From NCBI RefSeq assembly GCF_964340395.1, contig NC_135553.1, forward strand, positions 14,733,001 to 14,797,000: DNA of 64,000 bases, written 5' to 3'. This stretch comes from Glandiceps talaboti. Its lineage: Eukaryota > Hemichordata > Enteropneusta > Spengelidae. A program made the position numbers and the translations under genes. The notes under the pieces are model-generated. The model had not been told where the DNA came from. It worked only from the letters and a program-made list of their open reading frames with translations, and made no database searches. Shown here in pieces: positions 1 through 10,472 of the stretch (positions within the stretch are counted from its first letter, which is position 1; each line of letters begins with the position of its first letter).

Positions 1-51
1 TTATACTTTTTGAATTATGTCCCTAAACGAAAGCACTCTAATTTTTCTCAG

Positions 52-273
52 GGTATCCGGGCGAGATGGAAGATAAGTATGCCGGTACAACTCTAACAAT
101 GAAAACTCATTACAAGTTTTGGAAGATGCCAGAGGAGCTGCAAAAGAACGTGACCGCTGCCATTATACTGATACGGAATCCATTTGATGTAATCATCGCG
201 GAAAGAAATCGAAAACAATCGAAGAGCCAGCTCGGTACAGCATCATGGGAAAGCAACCTAAAATATAGCAAAG
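52..273 (+). CDS. Gene X exon C (first copy)
   Basis: Acceptor ttttctcag precedes base 52 and donor gtaaaa follows 273; the exon is phase 1 at both ends (222 nt). It encodes GYPGEMED, then TLTMKTH (KTH substrate-side motif), then [19 protein letters not shown], which holds the PAPS 3'-phosphate-binding RNP motif. It differs from the copy-B exon at two residues just after RNPFD: IAERNRK here, ITERNRQ there. Reading continues open past the donor to 383, but that extension is intronic. Confidence 0.88.
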
Positions 274-3200
274 GTAAAAATATTATGTTAATTAATAATT
301 TTGATTGTAACTGTATAATGGTCCTTGTAAATAATACTACATATAAAATACTATTTCATGTGTTCATTCATTCAAACTACTAGTCTAGCCCCAAAATTAA
401 ATGCAATGCAATCGTCTCGATTATCTTCACCTTATAGTGAAGTGGATTTACCTCTTTCTGCAAGTAAAGGAAATATACTGTTCATAATTGTACGACAGTA
501 AGGATTCAATACAAGCAATACTAAACGCGATCGTCACATGTCATGACTTTGCTCAATTAGTTCGGCAGTCATATTAGAATCCACAGTCTTTTTCTTCTTC
601 TCTTTATTTATTTATATTTGTTAGGAGGGAGGGGGGTCCAAGCCAAACGAGGGTCAAAGTTTGTTGATGGAAAGGAAAGAACGAATGTTCCTCTTGAACT
701 GGAGAATTTAGAGGTATTAAAATACATAAAAGATCATCCGTTTACATGTCGGTTAATGTCATAGGATATTCGTCAGCTCGAAGACCCTACATGTGTAGGG
801 TCTATGGTCAGCTCGATGCAAACATGCAATGTTATGTGATTTGCTAAAGGAGGGTGGATGTATGATAAACAACACGGTAGTTCACTAGTTGCTTCAAAGG
901 TCTTAGACTGTAATTTGCCATTTACATTTATGTAATTGTACATGTATTTATGTTGTACAGCTTGAGTTTTTAGCTTCGCTGTCAAGGACAGTCAGCAGAG
1001 CTATAGGGTTAGGTTGATGTCTGACATTTGACCGTCGTCCGTCCGTCAGTCAACTTTTTGTATTTAAATCTTCTTCTCCAAAACTGATGGGCCTATTGAG
1101 CTGAAATTTAGTGTGAAGGTGTCTTAAAATACCCAGTTCTGATTTTGTTCAAGAGAATTTGGGTAATAAATATGCAAAATGGGTCTTATAATATGATACT
1201 TTGATAATCTTCATCTCTGAAACAACTTGGCCATTTGTGCTGAAATTTGGTGAGAAGGTGGATTAAAATGCCCATATCTAGTTTTGTTCAAGAAAATTTA
1301 ACTGGGTCATAAATATGCAAAGTGGGTTTAAGAATATAAAGCTTTGGTAAAAATGTTTCAAAAATTTTGAGTTGAAATTTGTTGTATGGGTGTTTAGGGA
1401 TGAGCAGATATAAGTTTGTTCAAGAGAGATTGACCGAGTCAATTACACATGCACCACAAAAAAAGTAGAGTAGCCAAGGCTGGTGTCATGTTATGGCAGA
1501 AATACAACTTCTGCATATCTTCATAAGCTGCCAAAACACATCAAAATGAAATATTTACATACAGATAGCTAGAAAGCAAGGGCCAAATAGAAAAAAGAGA
1601 GAATACATGCACAGTAAAGATCTCAGTAAGAAAAGACTTGAATTACAGAAATCAAGAATGGAAAAAAACCATCACAGAAAACAGCAGAAAAGACAACAGT
1701 TAGAGCAGAACATTAAAAATAAGTGGGGTGTTTGGGAAGATGAGTCTGTGGTAGATAGAAAGCTACAGGAAATAAAACGAACTGAAGAAGTCAAGGCCAT
1801 TAAGGACTAAATTATGTATAGAGTAACCATCCTTTAAGATTGTGTACCGAATAAAAAGTTGACAAAGTGGCAAGACAGTGGAAGAAAACTCACTATTAAG
1901 CATCTGGCAGAGAACTTAAAAACTACCATACATGCAAACAGCAGTGAAATACAAGACTTTGTAAAAGAGATAAATGAGAACTCAAGAAAAAAGAATACAG
2001 ACACTGAACATACACATAACATGGAGAAGAAACGAAAGAGAATTAGAAAAACAAAGAACATAAATTTGGAGTAGAAAGAACACTGCAGGCTGGAATGTAC
2101 ATTGATGTAGCTTACGGAAATTCTTGGTTTGCTGGTGAATTAAAGATATTCACTTAAATCCTGATGGATATCAAAATGTCGCAACAACCTTTCCGTCTCG
2201 AATGGGTCCAAATTCATTTAAATGGCCCACACGAGCAGATGTTGCTAATATTGATTCAAGGTTTATCTTAAAGGGAAATTCGTATTGAGCCAAAAGACTC
2301 TTTGCTTCGTGTGTGATCAGTCCAAGATATAACTGAGATAAGAGCAACTATACAAAGTGTTTAAGCATCAGTATTTTTGAATCACTGATGCTAATACTGG
2401 TAGTTACCTTTTAGTGAAATTTGCTTACTGAATTATGAATACTTGTTTTAACTCATTTCAGAAGCAACCTTTGTATACTTCAGATTTTCTGCAAGGTATC
2501 ACGTGACATGAGAAATTTGTTGAATGTCACTAAGGTCAAATGTAAAGTCGTATACATAAATACATACTATTTTGTCACTTTCAGAGTGTTGAAATTAAAA
2601 TAATACATTATTAAATATATATCATAGTTTTATACAGGTATACTCTAGTCCTTGATGACAATACTGTTAGTCAAGTAGGCACTATGTCATGGCTGGTATG
2701 CCCAATGCACTAATACTGAACTGGCGCCATGCTTTTCCTGTGCCAGATTAACATAATCTGACAAAAGTGATTTTTTTTTATTTTCAAGTTAGATAAAATA
2801 TAATATCACATCTGTTTCTCGATCCATGACTTTGAGTACTAAGACTTTAGTTAAACGTTACTTTTCACTGAAAATTTCGAGAGGATTGTGTGCAGTTTTT
2901 TAGTTATGACCTTTTGAAATCGATGAATTACGTAAATTTCCCATGGTGCCATGCGTGAAAAAAGACTAATGAAATATTTAAAAACTTTAAACTTGTTTTT
3001 TTTTTTTAAATTTTAGTCAGAATTAAACATGTTAACTTTGCACAAGTTTGATAAAATGAACTTTTTAGTGGATATGATCAAAGAAATGGGATGTTTAATA
3101 GGTAATAGGTATAATTTAAAGTGTATGTAAATAGGTTTCCAATTTTTCCGACTTTTTGCCTCCAAATGATGTAGTTTTCATGGGTGATTAAAGATTTGTA

Positions 3201-6200
3201 TGACATTTTTGACAAAACTACGATATTAATAATGAAAAATTGATTTTTTTGGAAATCTGCGATTAGCATTTTGCTTCGGGAGTCTTCGGAAAATTGCGTC
3301 ACAACCAGAACACGATCGCTGTGTCCATGTTTTTTTTTACCATGCTTGAACGTTGCGTGGTAGAGGGGGCCGTCAACGATTGAGTCTACACTGATTTTCT
3401 CACAAAAGATTTGGGAGTTCTAATCAGCCTGCTTCTTTTCAACATACAGAGGATAAGTTTCCAAACGTTTTCAATGATGTCTTAGTACTGCACAGCTCTC
3501 AAACTCACGAAAAACGATCATGAATTATAACATGTTGTGTCCTCGTGCATGGTGTACTACATACATATTACGGCACTAGCAATGATGAAGTTTCTTTTGT
3601 TGGCTGTGATTACGAGTCCTAATATTGAATTGAAAGTTATTTTACCAGATAAGAAACATAAATTACACTTTCAAAGAACATACTAATATAACATTACGAG
3701 CTGGTACCACATAATGGGAATTTTTACTTGCGGTAGCAAGGTCTTCGTAACGGCCCACTGCTCGGATGAACAACAAAAACGAAACATGCTACGGTACTTT
3801 TCACACGTATTACAGTGCACTTCCTTTTAGACATATTCATGACCTTATTGTATGACTTTGGTTTCCTTGTCAGTGAATGAAGACCAGTCATTTATAAATG
3901 CAAAATTTAATGCATTGTTCGCAAGATTGAGAGCAGTTGAATGTGACTGAGAGTGAGATCAGAGTCAGAGGTTCGTCGGGCTGGCTAGCGTGTTCTCCAG
4001 TCCGGAGCGTGTCTAGTCACACGTTGAGCGGCTGTACAGGGTGCTGTAGCGGTAGACCTCCGAGTCGCCCTGCTACCCTGACACGCAGTGTATCCTCAGT
4101 GCTCACCGTCAATAAATTATTTGGCCGTTCCTGAACTGTTCTGATTTTTTCTGGTAATGATGATTTCACAAAATCCTTTAAAGATTGACAACCGATCATA
4201 CCTTCAATTTTACATAGACGTTTACATGAAATATACGAATGGTGGTTCAAACCACAGGCATTTGTTTCCCGAGTTATGTCTCAGAATATGTCTATCAGAA
4301 TACAATAAAATGTCGATAATATCGTTAATATTGACGTATTTAGCCAACTATATATGGAAGGGGTAAAATTACACTTGTTTCTGTGATCGCACAGGTTCAC
4401 TCACCGCGAAAGGAACGGAAGGTGAAATGTTCGAAATGTTACGAGTGTGAAGCTACCATCATATTCATATTCATATTCACTTTCAAAAGTTGACCTCTAC
4501 GATCAATGTGAATATGATGATAGCTTCACACGTTCATCATCAGATTCGAAGTCTTCCGAATGGGTACAAATAAGCGTTCGGCAAATCACAAATCCTTCAT
4601 TGGCAGGTTGAAATCATGTGATTGTAGTTACTTTTCACATGATTAGCGTGGATTTGCATGCTTTCTTCTTATTTTTGCCAGAGTATCCAATTTGCACCAT
4701 GAATTATTGTTGTCATATAAAAAACTAATTTGGATGTTTAGTATGCCTTTCCCATATCTTTGAACATGAAATATCAATATTTGGGTGTACAAAAAAACCT
4801 GTATGAGTAATGTAATAAAATACGACCTGGCTGGGTGTGTTTTGATTTCCCGCAGTGCTGCTATCTTTGAAACCCTACTTAACACTTACACTGGTGAAAT
4901 TTACACAAAATAGTGTTGTCAAGACCACAATTATCACAATGTGTGTAGTTCCCTTGATCGGGATCGGTCAACGCAATTGATTGTGAAAAATAATGGTCCA
5001 TGACAACAATAATTCATGGTGCAAATTGGATACTCTGGCAAAAATAACAAGAGAGCATGCAAATCCAGGCAAATCAAGTGAAAAGTAATTACAATCACAT
5101 GATTTCAACCTGCCAATGAAGGATATGTGATTTGCCGAACGCATGTTCGTACCCATTCGGAAGTACTTCGAATCTGATGATGAATGTGTAAGCTATCATC
5201 ATATTCACATTGATCGTAGAGGTCAGCTTTTGAAAGTGAAGATGAATATGAATATGATGGTAGCTTCACACTCGTCGAAATGTTTGCCCACTACAACGGC
5301 CGGTTGAAAGTTCATGTACTTACGGTACTATATACTAATGGCGGCCTGTCTTCTTTCGCGGCGGGTGAACCTGCGCGATCACAGAAACATGTGTAATGTT
5401 ACCCCTTTCATCATGTTCATATATAGTTGGATAAAATACGTCAATATTAACGATATTATCGACATTTTATTGCATTCTGAGACATAACTCGGGAAACAAA
5501 TGCCTGTGGTTTAAACACATGTCAGCGTACACATATTGTGTAGTCAGTAAGTCGATTATAATCCAACTAAACTAAATAGTACTACTGTTACGGTGTTACG
5601 ATCTCAATGGGACAACTACTTTCGAAATTTCGACCCAATGTTTTCCTTCATCTGCTGATTTTAAATATCTACTTTTTATTATCATAACTTACCAGTCAGT
5701 ATTATTTAGTCTGTCGACAATAACATCGTCAACAACCATTATGCATGTCTGCAGCTGGGGATTGCTGTTTGGCTGTAGTCGTGGTTTTGGTAGTGGATCA
5801 TATAGAAACGGTACAATACCAATCTGATTAAAATCCGATGTAGATGTTGGCTAATCGTTCATTGCTATTTTACCTTCGTTATTTTGCCTGAATTGACCTT
5901 CTTGGTACATGTTTACATTTTCAGAGGAGGCGATCAGGCTAAAAACGTAAACATGTACTAGGAAGTCAATTCAAGCTAAATAACAATGGTAAGATAGCAA
6001 TGCACGATTAGCCGACATCTACATCGGATTTTTAATCAGATTGGGTACAATACAAGCATCCCCCACTACCGCATCATCGTTGTCATCACTAGTACTAGTA
6101 CTCCATTTATTGTTGTCATTGTCAATTTTGACTTCTAAATAGTGGAACATGGTTCCACTAGAATGGCTATCCCATGTTATGCAATCGGACATATTTGAAG

Positions 6201-7109
6201 TTGGTTCTGGTTGTGACGTCATGAAATACATAAACAACTTCGGCAATTTCCGGAATTTTTCCAAAAAAATCAATTTTTCGTTATTAATATGGTACTTTTG
6301 TCAAAAATGTCATACAAATCTTTAATCACCTATGAAAACTTCGTCATTTGCAGGCAAAAAGTCGGAAACTTTGGAAACCTATTTACATACACTTTAAATT
6401 GGACATATACAAAAATGCAAATTTTGTGGTTTTCGCACTTTTTTGGCAAAATTTCACGAAAAAGCCACTTTTTTCGACATTCAAATTGCTGTACTTCTAA
6501 AAGTTCTCGATGGATTTTGAAAATTTGTTTTTCTTTTTTTCTTATCCATAATATTTCAAAATCCATGTACTGCAATAAAGCTAAATTGATTTGAAATTTT
6601 TGCTTTGAACTCCCTAATATAAATTATATATATATATTTCTATTACAGAGTGGTTAACATATGCCAGATTCCTTGCACAAAAATATATGGAACGCCCTCT
6701 AACCTGGCTGACGTCAGGGATTCCTATTCATGTCGTCCATTACGAAAATCTCAAACAAAACAAAATCCACGAACTGAAGAGGATGGCAGCGTTTCTAAAT
6801 GTATCCGAGGCTGTAACTGAAGAGAGAATACGATGTGTTATGAACAATACAGAGGGTAATTACCATCGAAAATTCGATGACAGACAGAAAGCATATGATA
6901 TGTTTACTGACAAAATGAAGGCGTATGTAATATCGAATATGAAAACTTTGGCCAAATATCTACCAGATTCGTCCCCAATGCCATGGGAATTATGCTTCGA
7001 TCCACGGTTAGGTAACATCCCAAATATATCAGATATCGCTCCAATACGATTGAATTATACGATACCATTGTCAGAGCTTCAAGAGAAGAGACGGAAAAAA
7101 CGTCTGTAA
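52..7109 (+). CDS. Gene X, 3' part: WSCD-like (sialate O-) sulfotransferase, exons C and D
   Basis: This is the 3' half of a PAPS-dependent Golgi-type sulfotransferase gene; its anchor and P-loop exons lie left of the window. Coding exons are 52-273 (C) and 6649-7109 (D, stop included), joined through a phase-1 intron of about 6.4 kb with gtaaaa donor and tattacag acceptor. The encoded part runs from GYPGEMED to the basic end KRRKKRL. It carries KTH, the RNPFD 3'-phosphate-binding motif, [15 protein letters not shown] and [10 protein letters not shown], the order seen in WSCD1/2 C-terminal sulfotransferase domains. The intron is filled with mobile-element remnants. The family is confident; the acceptor substrate is inferred only from WSCD proteins being sialate O-sulfotransferases. 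Confidence 0.85.
274..959. other. Gene X intron C-D, first part: no recognised element
   Basis: AT-rich intron. It holds a short palindrome (ccctacatgtgtaggg, 784-799) and a pyrimidine run (587-610). No gene, RNA or transposon was recognised. Copy B lacks 29 bases corresponding to about 914-942. Confidence 0.5.
960..1590 (+). repeat. Dispersed repeat with a 'tagcttcgctgtc' head
   Basis: It starts with tagcttcgctgtcaagg, then a GTCCGTC microsatellite-like stretch (1028-1048) and internally repetitive blocks of the type ttgttcaagaga/aatttgggta and aaatatgcaaaatgggt, repeated three times at about 120-140 base spacing (1140-1440). The head resembles the ends of the element at 10473-12905. Non-autonomous transposon sequence; class not determined. 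Confidence 0.55.
1595..2325 (+). pseudogene. Broken transposon-associated reading frame (charged coiled coil plus WP motif)
   Basis: Three frames give one degraded protein. 1607-1810 is Lys/Gln/Glu-rich and helical ([38 protein letters not shown]). 1859-2074 continues it ([20 protein letters not shown]). About 2095-2325 encodes [12 protein letters not shown] and then a [20 protein letters not shown] segment. A coiled coil followed by a short domain ending in a WP-x(n)-D-V-D tail recurs in uncharacterised transposon-associated proteins of marine animals, from memory. Frameshifts separate the pieces, so it is not a working gene. Confidence 0.5.
2326..3104. other. Gene X intron, no recognised element
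   Basis: AT-rich with T/A homopolymers near 2770 and 2998. A short inverted pair (gcatcagt...actgatgc, 2365-2390) is visible. No coding signal was seen. Confidence 0.4.
3105..3270 (-). repeat. Left arm of a widely spaced inverted repeat
   Basis: The segment with aggtttccaatttttccgac and gatttgtatgacatttttga is the reverse complement, with scattered mismatches, of 6255-6405. The arms are about 150 bases long and 3 kb apart. They could be the ends of one composite element or two insertions in opposite orientation. Confidence 0.65.
4244..5515. mobile_element. Large foldback element, 1.27 kb
   Basis: The left arm (4244-4716) and right arm (5000-5515) are inverted copies around a loop of about 280 bases. 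Paired blocks include accacaggcatttgtttccc with gggaaacaaatgcctgtggt, and gccagagtatccaatttgca with tgcaaattggatactctggc. A smaller palindrome sits inside each arm (gtgtgaagctaccatcatat versus atatgatgatagcttcacac; 4447-4531 and 5183-5273). No coding capacity. Probably a non-autonomous foldback or MITE-derived element. Confidence 0.8.
5820..6043. mobile_element. Mutator-like foldback MITE with 10-bp target duplication
   Basis: The ends caatctgattaaaatccgat and atcggatttttaatcagatt are inverted; the two halves pair over about 95 bases with mismatches. The exact direct repeat ggtacaatac flanks it at 5810-5819 and 6044-6053. It shares terminal sequence with the element at 25136-25366. Long inverted repeats with 9-11 base duplications are the pattern of Mutator-like elements. 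Confidence 0.8.
6255..6405 (+). repeat. Right arm of a widely spaced inverted repeat
   Basis: It pairs with 3105-3270. It shows caatttttcgttattaata, tcaaaaatgtcatacaaatc and gcaaaaagtcggaaac in the opposite orientation to the left arm. Confidence 0.65.
6649..7109 (+). CDS. Gene X exon D, terminal exon (first copy)
   Basis: A pyrimidine-rich acceptor ending tattacag precedes 6649; the exon restores the phase-1 codon as GAG and ends with TAA at 7107-7109. It encodes [14 protein letters not shown], a [18 protein letters not shown] segment matching the VVHFEDLK-type region of WSCD proteins, a helix ELKRMAAFL, and [12 protein letters not shown]. The C-terminus is strongly basic (KRRKKRL). The protein is identical to the copy-B exon. 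No canonical AATAAA is seen within about 600 bases downstream. Confidence 0.9.
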
Positions 7110-7579
7110 TAAGGACAATAGCGAGTTAACAGACAACGGAATATGATTGGGTTGGCGGAGTCATTCAATCCATGTTAGCGAAGTGGTGTTTCCTTTGAGG
7201 GAGGGGATGGGGGAGTACTGAACAGTAAAAACATATTGAAGTATTTAACGATGGCCTAATATTGCAATATTAGTTTGATATTCACTAATATCAAGACTTG
7301 TTCCAGTGTACAGATGTGCACCAGTATCAGGAACAGTATAAATATGTCAATAACTGGTAAACAGTCAATGGAAGGCGATATACTTTAGTCACACTGCATG
7401 GATGCCTTGAAGGCATCCACCAATCCAGATGTAAAAATGAGTTCCAGGAAATGTGTGTATTTGAATGAGGTAATGATTTGAAACCAGGTGTTATTTGTTG
7501 TGTGCTTTCCACAGGGTTGCTGTGTGTTGGTTGTAGTATGAGATATGTATCAGGCCTGATGTATAGCCAGTATCAGGCC
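7110..7579. other. Gene X 3' trailer and unassigned sequence
   Basis: It contains aatattgcaatatt and ggatgccttgaaggcatcc palindromes. No canonical AATAAA was seen, so the gene X polyadenylation site remains unplaced. Confidence 0.4.
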
Positions 7580-7935
7580 CCAAGCAAGTTTAAAACATGA
7601 ATTTGAGGCGAAGTTCTCTTTTCTCCGTTCCTGTAGTGGGCGGATGTTATTTCCTATGAACATGACTGTCTTGATCTGTAGTTCTTTTTTTTATATAAAT
7701 CTTGCTGATTGCCTTAGTATGCATTCTAGTTTGTCTATATCTGATTGTGATTATGTGTCCCTATAATTGCACCGTATTCCATGGTTGATCTGACGAGTGA
7801 GATGTGTGCTGTTTTTCTGCAGGTACGTCTTGATACAGTACTTTCATTTCTCCTTAGAAAGCCCTGGATGCAAAATGTAACGGTCACACCACTACGATCG
7901 ATGTAATGTAAAAACATGATGATAAACATGAATTT
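7580..7935 (-). mobile_element. Non-LTR retrotransposon fragment, C-terminal reverse-transcriptase region
   Basis: The minus strand encodes TAHISLVRSTMEYGAII, then in a shifted frame DIDKLECILRQSARFI and RPLQERRKENFAS. These match the thumb/C-terminal region of CR1/Jockey-like elements (SLVRP.LEYA, KLE..QRRAARF, LQERR). Stops and a frameshift break it. It may be the distal half of the same element as 9590-10140, split by the insertion at 8029-9116. Confidence 0.7.
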
Positions 7936-8028
7936 TCAACCTTTTAAACCTGTTTACTGAGATGATGGTTAACATACCAAAACGCTACCAGAAACTCAGC
8001 ACTCAATGTCACATAGAATTCATTTTTT

Positions 8029-9116
8029 ACCTCCCGTAAGGGTACGGGAGGTATTAAAAGGGGCATGTGTGTCTGTGTGTGTGTGTCTGTCTGTCTGTCT
8101 GTCTGTCTGTGTCATAATTTTCTAAAAATCGGCTTGCTCCATTGTAATGAAATTTGGGATATATAATCTTTAGGGTAATAGCAAGACCTGATTAGGTTTG
8201 AGCCAGATCTGTTAATGTTTAATTAGAGAAATTTGCATATTAATGAAATCAACTAATTACGCAGTATCTTAAAAACTGCATACTTCAATTTCAATATAAT
8301 ATAGTATATTCGTTAAACATAACAACATACATTTGTCCTATAAAATTCGTTGATGTATCTTACAGCGTTAATGAATAATTTGCTTAATTAATTATTTTTG
8401 GTAATTAGGCTACATCTTAAGAATACATACTTCAAATTCAACAATTTAGTACATACGTTAACCATAAGAAAACACATATGTCCTGTCAAGTTTGTTGATG
8501 CACCGTACAGTGTTAATGAATAATTTGCATAATTAATAATTTTCGGTAATTAGGCTATATCTAAAGAATACATACTTCAATTCCAATATAATTTAGTACA
8601 CACGTTAACCATAACAAATTGTGTATGTCCTATAAAGTTAGTTGATGTACCTTACAGTGTTAATGAATAATTTGCATAATTAATGATTTTCGGTAATTAG
8701 GCTATATCTTAAGACTGCATACTTCAATTTCAATACAACTTAGTACATACGTTAACCATAACAAAGCGGATATGTCCTATAAAATCTTTTATATAGCTTA
8801 GTTTTAATGAAAAATTTGCATAATTAATGATTTCAGGTAACTAGGTTGTATCTTAAAAATGCAAGCTTCAAATTTCGTATAATATGATACATCAACCATA
8901 ATAATACACACCTGTCCTATGAAGTTTGTTGCTACAACTTTTTCCTTTAATGAGTATTTTGAATAATGAACGATATTCAGTAATTAAGCAGTATCATACA
9001 CTCTTACATACATTAACCTAAGAAAGCACGCTTGTCCAAAAAACGAAGCCTGTTACCATAGTTTTTTTTAGTTTAATGAGTTATTTGCATAATTAGTGAT
9101 TCCCTTACGGGAGGCA
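8029..9116. mobile_element. Helentron/pearl-like non-autonomous element with tandem core
   Basis: The 5' end is a hairpin (acctcccgta...tacgggaggt, 8029-8052). The 13 bases cctcccgtaaggg at 8030 are the reverse complement of cccttacgggagg at 9102-9114. A GTCT/GT microsatellite (8071-8110) is followed by about six tandem units of roughly 145 bases, each opening with gttaatgaataatttgcata and holding ggtaattaggctatatctta and cgttaaccataacaaa. Short inverted ends, microsatellite and tandem core recall the pearl/CvA elements of molluscs; assignment is inferred. Confidence 0.65.
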
Positions 9117-9589
9117 TTCAGTTTAAATCTGGTTATCAACTTATCAGCATGTCAGGAGTAAGTACAGAAACTGTTATCATTGAAGGCGTGAAATTTGGTT
9201 AGAAGTGCGAAAATGAAGTTCAGCATTTGCAGTTACAGTCTTTGCTGAACAAAGAAAAATATTGGGGAATAACATCTAAGGCCAAATAAAAAAAAAGTAG
9301 TTTGGTTCCGGATACTCGACCCCACCTAGTTTTTCACGTCGACCCTAAAAGTTTTATGTATGCGAGAAAAATAATAATAAAATCGCGAAAATCGTGAAGT
9401 CTCGCAAGAAATAGTGGAAACTGACATCAACTTAAAAAGACAATAAAAAAATATTCTTCCTATCTGTAATGGCTGTACATCTGATAGGAAGAAATAAACA
9501 ACACAGGGACCATTTAGAAAACAACGGAAACCTGAACTAGACACTCACACATGAAATAAAAAAATCTACCTACCCACCTATTTTAAAAT

Positions 9590-10140
9590 TGAATGTAATC
9601 GGAACCACACAAGTTTTTTTTACGCCTAAATATCATCTGTAAACTTCTGATTTGTGATGGATACCTACATCAATATGACATTAATAAAAGTTAAGAAAAG
9701 CACAGGGCCCAACATCGATCCTTGTGGCACCCCACTAGGAATAGGGTTCCATGGTGAATTGCATCCCTGAACAAACAACAACAACAACACACTGTTGTCT
9801 GTAAGGCAGCCATTCTTCAATCCAGTTAGCTCCAACTATACATGCATGTGCTCGTACTTTGTGGAAGGTTTTAGCAAAGTCCAGGTAGATGATATCAACG
9901 GGGAATCTTTTATCGGTGTATGTTGTTACTTCACCTAGGAATTCTAGCAGGTTTGTCAAACAGGATTTCCCTCCTGGCATTACTAATTATTTTACATAAG
10001 ATAACTAATCTCAAACGGGGCGAGAGCAGTTCCAATCTTGTTTCCATAAGCTGGTGTGAACATTTTGTTTTGTTTGTGTGATGCTCTATCACGAAACGTA
10101 AGTTATTCACTCGCTTAATTCTGGCCGATTTCATATTATA
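9590..10140 (-). mobile_element. CR1-like non-LTR retrotransposon fragment, central reverse transcriptase
   Basis: The minus strand encodes SCLTNLLEFLGEVTTYTDKR, VDIIYLDFAKTFHKV (RT motif A), then a shortened stretch, [19 protein letters not shown] (motif B) and FTDD (degenerate motif C). Internal stops and a deletion between motifs A and B make it inactive. A simple CAA repeat (9776-9788) lies inside. Confidence 0.8.
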
Positions 10141-10472
10141 GACAATTTACTCAATTGTCTAAAGGTACCCTCTGATGCACTCGAGGTGCTCAAAATTTCT
10201 CAGGATTATTGTTTGTTTGTATAAAGTTCGCACATCTTTCAAACACCGCATTTCTTAAAAGACTCCCGAACATCTCTACTATTCAGAATGAGCTTCTCTA
10301 CCAGCACTCACAAACCTCCTTCGATGCACTATTACATGTAAACGCCTTGACTCGAGTTGTCATGTAGCAGTGTCAGTTGTCTCTGTCTGTCCCTCAGAGG
10401 ACTGTTGAACCCCCTCAGTGTTTTCTTTATTTGTCCCCTCAGTGGACTTTTAAATGCCCCTTCACGTTTTTT

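Noticed and set aside
66-383. 105-residue open frame at the window start (and 32,819-33,136)
   Set aside because: Only the part to 273 is coding; the rest reads through the gtaaaa donor into the intron.
3937-4134. Ser/Arg-rich 65-residue open frame (and antisense 77-residue frame)
   Set aside because: Short, overlapping frames on both strands in a locally GC-rich patch before the foldback; no family signature.
8220-9100. Regularly spaced repeats resembling a CRISPR array
   Set aside because: Units are about 145 bases and diverged along their length, with no constant short repeat or unique spacers, in a eukaryotic transposon with inverted ends.
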